Origin: Victivallaceae bacterium
Lineage (GTDB): Bacteria; Verrucomicrobiota; Lentisphaeria; Victivallales; Victivallaceae
Reading direction: 5' to 3'
Length of the DNA stretch: 37,490 nucleotides
Assembly (NCBI GenBank): GCA_021647315.1
Contig: JAKIUY010000034.1
Location: 1-37,490 of the forward strand
Both the position numbers and the translations under genes were made by a program. Below are positions 16,397-23,528 of this stretch, one piece after another. The stretch's first letter is position 1, and every line of letters starts with the position of its first letter. Under the pieces are notes generated by a model, which worked only from the letters and a program-made list of their open reading frames with translations, searched no databases and was not told where the DNA came from.

Positions 16397-16421
16397 ACTT
16401 TGTAATGTAATTTAACAAAGT
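16397..16421. promoter_or_regulatory. Candidate operator upstream of ROK gene
   Basis: ACTTTGT and ACAAAGT form a perfect 7-bp inverted repeat with an 11-base spacer, ending 11 bases before the GTG start. The position suits autoregulation by the ROK regulator. Binding is inference. Confidence 0.35.
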
Positions 16422-16432
16422 ATGGTGATAGT

Positions 16433-17575
16433 GTGAATAAATTAATTGGAAACAGGGCAACGGGAAACCGAGTTGCCCTATTGAATCTGATCAGGGATCG
16501 GCAAAGTCTCTCCCGTTCAGAATTATCCCAGTTGACCGGCCTAACCAGACCGACTGTTTCCGCTATTGTCAATGACTTGACAACCGAAAAAATTATTATA
16601 GAAACCGGCAAAGGAGAATCAAGCGGCGGAAAACGGCCGATTCTGCTGGAACTGAATAGTGAATATCGCTATGTAATCGGTATTGATCTCGGTGATGACT
16701 ATGTAATTAACGGTGTGCTATGTGATTTTTGCGGTAAAATAGTTGCACAGAAAAAACTGCATTACGAGAATAGTCTGGACGATATTCTTAAAATCCTGAA
16801 AGAGTTGATTCTAAACCTGGTGGCTAAAACAACGAGTAACCGACTATACGGAGTTGGAATTGCGGTTTCCGGGATTGTCAACCAGCAGACTAATGAAATT
16901 ATCGGCAGCACCACGCTGGATATTAAAAACTGTGGACTGGCGGCAAAATTGGAAAAACTGTGCGGTCTCCCGGTATTACTGGAAAACCGCCCGAATGCCG
17001 CTGCTCTGGCTGAAACCAGATTCGGTGCTGGCAGAGAACATCGTAGCTTAGTCTATATCACCAGCGGACGCGGGGTTGGAGCAGGAATTGTCATCGACGG
17101 TAAAATATTCCGCGGTAGTTTCGGTGCCGCCGGTGAAATTGGTGAAATGCTGTTGCCGCAATCAACTGCTTTTGATGGTAACACCTGCCGCCAACTTGAA
17201 GAATTTACCCGGGCAAGTTCAATTACCGCCCAGGTTGAAAATATTAAAAACACCAAACTTAGTTTCGGTGACATTGTCGCAGCCTATCATGCCGATGATC
17301 CTGAAGTCAACAGTGTTATTCAGGAAAATGCAAAATATATGGCTTATGCAGCTCAGATTGTTGCCAATCTGCTCAACCCGGAGATGGTTGTCCTCGGTGG
17401 TCGGGCAGCTGAACTTGGCGACAAATACCTGAACCACTTCAGAAACTGTTTTAAACAGGGGCTGATCCAGGGACCGCTTAACGGACAAACAATAGCTGAA
17501 TATTCACATTTCGGTCGCTTAGGGGTTGCCGTCGGCGGTGCAGCGATCGTCCTGGAAAAAATATTGGGGGAATGA
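16433..17575 (+). CDS. ROK-family transcriptional regulator (NagC/XylR type)
   Basis: This 380-aa protein has an N-terminal winged helix-turn-helix (residues 12-50, SRSELSQLTGLTRPTVSAIVNDL) and a ROK sugar-kinase-like fold from residue 80 (VIGIDLGDDY). The catalytic aspartate position of ROK kinases (ENDANAAA) reads ENRPNAAA (R185), so it is a sensor, not a kinase. The canonical zinc motif CxCGxxGC is also lost; only C251 remains in NTCRQLEEF. The start is GTG at 16433, with GGTGAT upstream. It is followed by the oxidoreductase gene after 87 bases and probably controls that gene and the aminotransferase. Confidence 0.88.
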   Translation: MNKLIGNRATGNRVALLNLIRDRQSLSRSELSQLTGLTRPTVSAIVNDLTTEKIIIETGKGESSGGKRPILLELNSEYRYVIGIDLGDDYVINGVLCDFCGKIVAQKKLHYENSLDDILKILKELILNLVAKTTSNRLYGVGIAVSGIVNQQTNEIIGSTTLDIKNCGLAAKLEKLCGLPVLLENRPNAAALAETRFGAGREHRSLVYITSGRGVGAGIVIDGKIFRGSFGAAGEIGEMLLPQSTAFDGNTCRQLEEFTRASSITAQVENIKNTKLSFGDIVAAYHADDPEVNSVIQENAKYMAYAAQIVANLLNPEMVVLGGRAAELGDKYLNHFRNCFKQGLIQGPLNGQTIAEYSHFGRLGVAVGGAAIVLEKILGE

Positions 17576-17577
17576 AA

Positions 17578-17610
17578 GACTGGAAACTGGAGCATTAAAT
17601 ATTGGATATA
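17578..17610. repeat. Fragment with ACTGGAAACTGG and ATTGGATAT words
   Basis: ACTGGAAACTGG is followed by AAATATTGGATATATT. The ATTGGATAT word also occurs in the left terminal repeat arm. This looks like a short degenerate piece of the same low-complexity class. Confidence 0.4.
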
Positions 17611-17662
17611 TTAAAAAGGCACGGTCGTGCATCTCAACATTAATCATTAAATAAGGTATATT

Positions 17663-18934
17663 ATGGCACAACAACAAAAACCATTGGAATTAACCATTAT
17701 CGGAGCAGGAATGATTGTTAATGACCTGCTGTTACCGTCAGCGTTGCAGATGCAGCGCCTCGGTATCATCGGCGAAATCACCATCTGTGATATGCGGGTC
17801 AGTGCGCTCAAAGCACTTAAAGAAAACAAAGAACTGCGTGACGCATTCCCGGGGCAGGATTTCAAAACCTGTCCGGAGCTGAGTGAAGGCGATTCGACTG
17901 ATACAGAACTTTATAAAAAAGTATTGGCTGGAAAAGAGCCTTACGGTGCGGTTATTATCGCCCTGCCCGATCAACTTCACTACCCGGTACTCAAAGGTGT
18001 ATTGCCGTTTAATCAACATATTCTCTGCGTCAAACCTCTAGTGCTTGAATATGACCAGGCACTTGAAATTGAAGCTGAAGCACTCGAACGCGGTGTCTTT
18101 ATCGGTGTTGAATACCATAAACGTTTTGACCGTCGTTCACTGCTGGCGAGAAAACATTACCGTCAAGGCGACTTGGGTGACTTTGCTTTGGGAGAATCAA
18201 AACTTATCGAACCATACTTCTATCGTCATTCAAACTTCCAGAACTGGTTCACCTGTGAAAACACCGACCCGTTCGTCTACGTCGGTTGTCACTATGTTGA
18301 CCTAGTCTGTTTTATTACCGATCTCAAACCGGTCGCAGTCTCCGTTACCGGACGTAAAGGAAAATTCCCGAACGGCAAAGAAGGCTACATGTGGACAAAT
18401 GGGCGCGTGATATTTGACAACGGCGGTATCCTGTCAGTCAATAATGGTCTGGGCTATCCCGATGACAGTGCCGGTGGTAACGATCAGGGCTTAGTGATGT
18501 ATTTTGACGGTGATGACTGTGCCGGACTATTAGCACATGATGACCATAACCGTGGAGTTGAATACGGTTTTTCCGCCAATCAGACCAAACGTTTCCAGTA
18601 CATCAACCCTGACTTCTTCCGGCTCGCGCCGTGGGAAGGTGATGGCCTCAAGCCAATCGGCTATGGTTACGATTCTGTGGCTGCAACCTTGACCACGGCT
18701 TCAGCAATCGAAGCTGACATTGAAGCTAATCCAAATAGTGATGCAATGGAATTACGTCGTGCCGGTATCGAAAAAGCCAATGACAAGGGACTGATTGCCA
18801 CCCCGATGAATTCAGCTTATAATGAGCTGGTTCAGGAAGCGGCAAGACTCTCTATTCTCAGTGGCGGTGATATCGCGACAATTGATTACAGTAGAGAAAA
18901 ACCGGTAGTAAAACTCAGACGTTCGTCTGATTGA
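17663..18934 (+). CDS. Gfo/Idh/MocA-family oxidoreductase
   Basis: This 423-aa NAD(P)-dependent dehydrogenase has an N-terminal Rossmann fold starting LTIIGAGMI (residues 10-18). Conserved cofactor/substrate motifs are ALPDQLHYP, CVKPLVL in place of the common EKP motif, and EYHKRFD. The catalytic-domain HYVD motif (GCHYVDLV) follows. Family members oxidise or reduce hydroxyl groups of sugars, inositols or their derivatives. AAGG precedes the ATG by about 7 bases. It lies between the ROK regulator and a class III aminotransferase, suggesting a dehydrogenation/transamination pair on one substrate. That link is weakened by a separate promoter before the aminotransferase. The specific substrate is unknown. 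Confidence 0.9.
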   Translation: MAQQQKPLELTIIGAGMIVNDLLLPSALQMQRLGIIGEITICDMRVSALKALKENKELRDAFPGQDFKTCPELSEGDSTDTELYKKVLAGKEPYGAVIIALPDQLHYPVLKGVLPFNQHILCVKPLVLEYDQALEIEAEALERGVFIGVEYHKRFDRRSLLARKHYRQGDLGDFALGESKLIEPYFYRHSNFQNWFTCENTDPFVYVGCHYVDLVCFITDLKPVAVSVTGRKGKFPNGKEGYMWTNGRVIFDNGGILSVNNGLGYPDDSAGGNDQGLVMYFDGDDCAGLLAHDDHNRGVEYGFSANQTKRFQYINPDFFRLAPWEGDGLKPIGYGYDSVAATLTTASAIEADIEANPNSDAMELRRAGIEKANDKGLIATPMNSAYNELVQEAARLSILSGGDIATIDYSREKPVVKLRRSSD

Positions 18935-18987
18935 TACTGCTTCAAACTCCGCGACTATCGTCGCTACGGAAGCAGAGGTTCGTCTAA
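18935..18987 (+). repeat. 3'-end repeat (GCTTCAAACTCCGC family), copy 1
   Basis: It begins directly after the oxidoreductase stop codon. TGCTTCAAACTCCGCGAC is followed by the complementary arms GTCGC and GAAGC, giving a nested stem. Related copies follow the stops at 20480, 32311 and 33368. Confidence 0.75.
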
Positions 18988-19016
18988 CATAGAATATCAC
19001 ATCCAGAGGCGTTGCC

Positions 19017-19046
19017 TTGGAAAACATTCAATAAACTAATTATAAT
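19017..19046 (+). promoter_or_regulatory. Candidate promoter of the aminotransferase gene
   Basis: TTGGAA (19017-19022) and a perfect TATAAT (19041-19046) are 18 bases apart, 66 bases before the aminotransferase start. Together with the 3'-end repeat upstream this suggests independent transcription. Confidence 0.5.
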
Positions 19047-19112
19047 GGGATAAAACCTAAGTTAAAACAAGTTATCCCCTACCCTAACGGGTATAACAAA
19101 CAGGAGAATACA

Positions 19113-20480
19113 ATGGCTGAATATTCATTAATTCCAGTTGAAGTAGAAAAAATAGAAACTAAATACCGGAGCATTAAAACTGCGCTTCCGGTTCCTGAAT
19201 CACTGCCGATCTTTGAAAAACTGGCAAAAAGTGAACCGCGTTCAATGATGGGTCAACCGCCAATCATCTGGGATAAAGCTGATAATTTTACCGTTGCCGA
19301 CAAATGGGGCAACCGCTGGATTGACTGGTCTTCATGTGTGCTGATTGCCAACGCCGGTCACGGTCGCGAAGAGATTAAACAAGCTCTGCATGATCAGATT
19401 GATCAGGGACTGCTTGCCACCTATGTTTTTGTGCATGAAAAACGTGCGGTACTGACTGAAATGCTTCAGGATATAGCTCCGGAACCGGCCAACTATCAGG
19501 TATTCCTGCTCAGTTCTGGTTCAGAAGCTACTGAAAACTGTATCAAACTGGCAAAAACCTATGCTATTGAAAAGCATGGCAGAAATAAAAAATATTTTGT
19601 CAGCTTCAAAAATGCCTTCCATGGACGGACAATGGCTTCACAACTCGCCGGTGGTATGGATAAACTGAAAACATGGATTATTGATGGCGACAGTACATTT
19701 ATTCAAGTACCATTCCCAGACGGTTATAAGAATGAAGACACCTCTTTCGAGCTCTTCCTGAGCAGTCTGAAAGAACAGGGTATCAATCCGCAGGATATTG
19801 CCGGGGTTATGTCTGAATCATATCAGGGGGTCGGTCCTGATTTCATACCGGTTGAATACGCGCAAAAGCTTGAAGCATTCTGTAAAGAATATGACATTGT
19901 ACTGATTATGGATGAAGTGCAGGCGGGATTCGGTCGTACTGGAAAAATGTTCACCTTTGAACACTACGGCATCAAACCTGACCTGATTGCCTGCGGTAAA
20001 GGTATCAGCTCTTCTCTGCCGATTTCGGCGGTTATCGGTCGCAAAGACATCATGGGACTCTATGCTCCTGGATCAATGACTTCAACTCACTCCGCTTCAC
20101 CGCTTTGTGTTACTGCTGCCATTGAAAACCTCAAGTTGATTGAAAAAGAAAACTTGGTTGAGAACGCGGCAAAAATGGGTGAAATCATGTGCAGTGAACT
20201 GCAACGCATTCAGCAGAAATATCCGGAACGCCTCGGTTGTTTCCATGGTAAAGGTCTGGTAGCCGGTATTCAGGTCGTTGAATCTGGCACAAAAACTCCT
20301 GATCCTAAAACTGCAGTCGAAATCAATCTTGAATGTCTCTACAAAGGGTTATTGATGTTCTCTCCAGTCGGTATCGGTGGTGAATGTCTGAAAATTGCTC
20401 CACCTTTGACACTTAACGAAGAGGCATTGCGCGAATCACTGCAAGTCTTCGAGGCCGCTATTGACAAGGTGCTCGGATAA
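19113..20480 (+). CDS. Class III aminotransferase
   Basis: This 455-aa PLP enzyme of fold type I is in the 4-aminobutyrate/ornithine aminotransferase family. It shows the phosphate-binding SSGSEATENCIKLAK (134-148), the cofactor-ring motif NAFHGRT (167-173), DEVQAGFGRTG (267-277) and the Schiff-base lysine K296 in ACGKGISSS. Length is typical. AGGAG lies about 7 bases before the ATG. It is likely cytoplasmic and transfers an amino group between an amine or amino acid and a keto acid, but the donor is not readable. The gene follows the Gfo/Idh/MocA gene on the same strand and ends before a clear intrinsic terminator. Confidence 0.9.
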   Translation: MAEYSLIPVEVEKIETKYRSIKTALPVPESLPIFEKLAKSEPRSMMGQPPIIWDKADNFTVADKWGNRWIDWSSCVLIANAGHGREEIKQALHDQIDQGLLATYVFVHEKRAVLTEMLQDIAPEPANYQVFLLSSGSEATENCIKLAKTYAIEKHGRNKKYFVSFKNAFHGRTMASQLAGGMDKLKTWIIDGDSTFIQVPFPDGYKNEDTSFELFLSSLKEQGINPQDIAGVMSESYQGVGPDFIPVEYAQKLEAFCKEYDIVLIMDEVQAGFGRTGKMFTFEHYGIKPDLIACGKGISSSLPISAVIGRKDIMGLYAPGSMTSTHSASPLCVTAAIENLKLIEKENLVENAAKMGEIMCSELQRIQQKYPERLGCFHGKGLVAGIQVVESGTKTPDPKTAVEINLECLYKGLLMFSPVGIGGECLKIAPPLTLNEEALRESLQVFEAAIDKVLG

Positions 20481-20548
20481 GCTCAGGTGGCACCTGAAGG
20501 CAGGTACCGCTTCAAACTCCGCTCCTGCGTCGCTATGGAAGCGGAAAA
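20481..20548 (+). repeat. 3'-end repeat (GCTTCAAACTCCGC family), copy 2
   Basis: It starts immediately after the aminotransferase stop. CAGGTGGCACCTG forms a small hairpin, followed by GGTACCGCTTCAAACTCCGC and the complementary GGAAGCGG. It aligns over about 65 bases with 32312-32376, with few differences. Confidence 0.85.
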
Positions 20549-20602
20549 ACAACTTAGTACATGCTAGGCACTAAGCGCCTAAACAGTACGATGAATAAAC
20601 CA

Positions 20603-20639
20603 GAGCAGTTGTTTCAACAGAAACAGCTGCTCTTTTTTT
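20603..20639 (+). terminator. Rho-independent terminator
   Basis: GAGCAGTTGTTT (20603-20614) and AAACAGCTGCTC (20621-20632) form a 12-bp stem with one G-U pair and a 6-base loop. It is followed by seven T. It ends the aminotransferase transcript and is the clearest terminator in the window. The rest of the 336-base spacer (20481-20816) contains the 3'-end repeat and a short GACCTATC array (20672-20699). Confidence 0.9.
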
Positions 20640-20671
20640 GTCAGGCGGGAGTTTATAGCGAACAGCGCAAA

Positions 20672-20699
20672 GACTGACCTATCAGACCTATCTATTTTA
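20672..20699. repeat. Short-period array (GACCTATC words)
   Basis: GACTGACCTATCAGACCTATC repeats GACCTATC at a 9-10 base period. It is another member of the short-period intergenic class. Confidence 0.5.
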
Positions 20700-20816
20700 G
20701 ACAGCTCTATTTTTTATATTATTACTTGTAAAGCTCATATCTAAATTTATATTAAATCGCTAATAAAATATAATGTATAGCAAGAAATAAATAATAATAA
20801 CCCGAGGAGTTTTACA

Positions 20817-21893
20817 ATGTCAATAAAAACAACCATAGCCGGTTCAATTCTCATGTTTTGTACCGTAATTACAGTATCAGCAAGAGACATCACCACTAAT
20901 GATGGCAAAACTTATAAAGATGTCGATGTGGAAGCAAAAGTGAATGGTTTAACCATATTCCACTCATACGGCGCCTCCTTCGAAAATTTTAACAACCTGC
21001 CCAAAGCAATCCAGGATGAGTTTCATTACGACAAAGCAAAAGCTGATCGTTATAACGAAAAACTGAGACTTAAAAAACAAAAAAAAGCGGACAAGTTAGC
21101 CAAACGCCAAGCATTGATAAAGCAACGGCAGGCAGAAAAGAAAAAAAAACAAGCTATTCTGGCGCAACAATATCAAACGAAGATAAAAACCATCAAACCG
21201 CTAATCATTCAAAAAGGAATTCCTGTACTGCTAACCCGTCAAGTACTGTATAACTTAGACGGAAAACCACTGTTTGCATCAACAAAACTGCTCGGACAAG
21301 CTAAATTTTTTCTTGCCCATGAAGATTATATGCTGGTTGATGGAAAGATATACTTAGCCAAAGACAATGTAACTTCGGCAGATGAAAAATTAGTAAACCT
21401 AGAAGATGAAATCAAAGATTTCACAAAAACAATCGCCACCAAAGAGACTGAAATTAAAAAATTACAGAAAACCATTGACAGCAATGATGATAGAATAAAA
21501 AAGGCACAGCAGATTATAGATAGTTTTAATGAAGACAGTGAGCACTATGACGAGCTGAGCAAAACCCAGCAACGCCTAATTAAACAATATGCTAAAGATA
21601 ATAAAAAACTGGATAGAGAGATGAGCAAGGCACAGAGAAAAATAAGATCCTGTACAAAAAAACTCAAACAAAGTAAATTTAAATTTTCCAGCTTATCAGA
21701 TGCGCTGAATGAATTTAAAGCGATATTACAAACAGCAAAAATATCTCATACAAACAAAGCTAAACCGGAAATGCCAGAAAACAATATTGAAAGCAGCCTG
21801 ACAAAATTAAAAAAAATATATGATAAAGGATTGATTTCAAAAGCTGTATATGATAAAAAATCAGCAGAAATAATTAATACACAATTAAAATAA
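20817..21893 (+). CDS. Secreted coiled-coil protein with C-terminal SHOCT domain
   Basis: This 358-aa protein has a signal peptide (about residues 1-22, ending VSA). A short N-terminal module (ITTNDGKTYKDVDVEAKVNGLTIFH) follows, which I associate with PVC-group exported proteins. Next is a very lysine/glutamine-rich coiled coil (about 78-125), a middle segment containing VLLTRQVLYNLDGKPLFAS, a second coiled coil (about 191-300), and a C-terminal SHOCT-like segment (about 328-358, LTKLKKIYDKGLISKAVYDKKSAEI). GAGGAG precedes the ATG. It starts an apparent three-gene operon with the DUF3786 (14-base gap) and CobW-type (16-base gap) genes. A structural or assembly role at the envelope is inference. 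Confidence 0.8.
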   Translation: MSIKTTIAGSILMFCTVITVSARDITTNDGKTYKDVDVEAKVNGLTIFHSYGASFENFNNLPKAIQDEFHYDKAKADRYNEKLRLKKQKKADKLAKRQALIKQRQAEKKKKQAILAQQYQTKIKTIKPLIIQKGIPVLLTRQVLYNLDGKPLFASTKLLGQAKFFLAHEDYMLVDGKIYLAKDNVTSADEKLVNLEDEIKDFTKTIATKETEIKKLQKTIDSNDDRIKKAQQIIDSFNEDSEHYDELSKTQQRLIKQYAKDNKKLDREMSKAQRKIRSCTKKLKQSKFKFSSLSDALNEFKAILQTAKISHTNKAKPEMPENNIESSLTKLKKIYDKGLISKAVYDKKSAEIINTQLK

Positions 21894-21907
21894 GGTTTTC
21901 AAACACA

Positions 21908-22504
21908 ATGTCAAAACAAGATGCTCTGGATAAGGCCATTGAGATGGCGATTGAAAAACTATCGGCAATAGATTTAAATCATAGACTCAAAACTGTCAAC
22001 CTGCCCCCGAAAGCCGACAACACTGTCGCCATACGCATGTTCGGTGGAGATATGCTGCTGAACATAACAGACTTCAGCCTGACAAACCTTGATGGTAAAG
22101 CTGCCAAGCCAGCCGACCGACTGCTGCTGCTCCACTATTTAGGTTGTGAGTTCCACATAAAAAAAACTGGTGAGCTGATGCCGTTCAGAGAATTTACCGG
22201 TGGACAGTTTTATCTCGAACCATTCCTGTCACGTTCTGTCCAGCCGCTAGCAAAACGTTTCGGCAACGATCTTGACAGCCTGAAGAAAAATCTGAACCGT
22301 TTTGACTGGGTCCAAACTGACATAGGTGATTTCGCGGCAGTAATCAAAACGATTGGGGAAGTTGATGTCACTCTGGTCTACCGGCTCGGCAATGATGAAT
22401 TTGCTCCTGAAGCTGAACTGTTCTTCGATAGCTGCACGAAAAAAATATTCAATGCCGAAGATGCCGCAGTGCTGGCCGGAAGAATTTGTTTCGGACTGTT
22501 TTAA
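21908..22504 (+). CDS. DUF3786 family protein
   Basis: This 198-aa cytoplasmic protein matches DUF3786 by eye. The family's core runs LLLLHYLGC, then F-R-E-F-T-G-G-Q-F-Y-L-E-P-F, RSVQPLAKRFGNDL, LVYRLGNDEFAPEAELFFDSC, and the acidic A-E-D-A-A-V-L-A-G end. The function is not established; members tend to occur in anaerobes in corrinoid or metal-related contexts. Here it sits directly before a CobW-type GTPase, with 16 bases between, and this supports a metal or cofactor role. The ATG has only a weak GGTTTTC upstream. Confidence 0.75.
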   Translation: MSKQDALDKAIEMAIEKLSAIDLNHRLKTVNLPPKADNTVAIRMFGGDMLLNITDFSLTNLDGKAAKPADRLLLLHYLGCEFHIKKTGELMPFREFTGGQFYLEPFLSRSVQPLAKRFGNDLDSLKKNLNRFDWVQTDIGDFAAVIKTIGEVDVTLVYRLGNDEFAPEAELFFDSCTKKIFNAEDAAVLAGRICFGLF

Positions 22505-22520
22505 AAATGAACGAGGTATT

Positions 22521-23513
22521 ATGAAATTATATATTATTGCCGGATTTCTCGGCTCAGGAAAAACCTCAATTTTACTGCCATTGGCTAAAGCATTTTCCGC
22601 CGCCGGGAAAAAATTGGCGATTATTGAAAATGAGGTAGGCAAAGTAGGTATCGATGATTTGGTGCTTAGGGAAGATGGCATGGAAGTCAGAGAGATCTAT
22701 TCCGGTTGCGTCTGCTGTTCATTGCGCCTAGATCTCATTACCACATTGATTAATCTGGAACATGACTTCGCGCCCGATGTGGTGCTAATGGAACCGTCAG
22801 GGGTTGCCTCCCCACGTCAGGTGGTAAACGCGCTGCTCGGGTACGGCGGTGAAATTGATTTCATTAAAGTTATCACCGTTATTGATGCAGAACGTTTTGC
22901 CAAACTTGATGATCTGTCACTGCCAATTATCAACGATGGCATCAATGTCGCTGATATCATTGTGATCAATAAAATCGACTTAATTGAAAAAAATGCCATA
23001 GCTCAACTTGAAGCCCGACTGCATAAAACTAAACCTGATATTGAGTTCCGCCATATTTCGGCACTTAATAATATCGGCATAGCAGAACTGGCCGAAACAT
23101 TAATTGCTGAATCAGAACAGGATTATCATGACAACCATCATCCAGAACCGGAAACAGTAGCTAATGACAAAGGCGAACCACCGGTTGTTTATGCAGCAGA
23201 ACAAACTATAATTCCAATTCCTGATGATATTGAATCTATGATTAAACGCCAATTACAGCAACTGGCAAATAAACTTAACGCGAACAATTGTAAAGTAATC
23301 GGCCATATCAAAGCAATATTAAAATCATCTGGTGGCGGTTTTATGTTATTCAGTACAACAGGCACAGACCGGCAACCGAACGTCAAAGGCAAACTACCCG
23401 CAAATGCAACCGAGGCAACCTTAAAGCTAAATATAATCGTCTATGGAATTTCAAAAGATAAATTAACCGAACTGGCAGAAACTAGTTTTCCCCTGGGGCT
23501 CACCCAAAAATAA
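22521..23513 (+). CDS. CobW/COG0523-type metallochaperone GTPase
   Basis: This 330-aa G3E GTPase has Walker A GFLGSGKTS (8-16), the diagnostic zinc-site GCVCC (62-66), Walker B-like VVLMEPSGVA (87-96) and NKID (150-153). A histidine-rich stretch (HDNHHPEPE, about 206-214) may bind metal. The C-terminal 110 residues form the variable domain. I chose the start at 22521 because GAGG lies about 7 bases upstream and the P-loop follows directly. A longer in-frame start inside the DUF3786 gene is implausible. Family members deliver zinc, cobalt or other metals using GTP. The pairing with DUF3786 suggests a shared metal or corrinoid substrate, which is inference. Confidence 0.9.
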   Translation: MKLYIIAGFLGSGKTSILLPLAKAFSAAGKKLAIIENEVGKVGIDDLVLREDGMEVREIYSGCVCCSLRLDLITTLINLEHDFAPDVVLMEPSGVASPRQVVNALLGYGGEIDFIKVITVIDAERFAKLDDLSLPIINDGINVADIIVINKIDLIEKNAIAQLEARLHKTKPDIEFRHISALNNIGIAELAETLIAESEQDYHDNHHPEPETVANDKGEPPVVYAAEQTIIPIPDDIESMIKRQLQQLANKLNANNCKVIGHIKAILKSSGGGFMLFSTTGTDRQPNVKGKLPANATEATLKLNIIVYGISKDKLTELAETSFPLGLTQK

Positions 23514-23528
23514 ATTTGAGAGTCCTTG

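Larger units (their letters stand above)
16123..16432. other. Spacer made of three repeat families plus ROK upstream region
   Basis: This 310-base region holds, in order: the CCGGC hairpin repeat (16157-16180), a short-period ACAGGAT/ATCCTGT array able to fold on itself (16186-16240), a 53-bp dispersed repeat (16248-16300), and AT-rich sequence with a candidate operator (16397-16421) just before the ROK start. No gene is visible. Confidence 0.6.
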
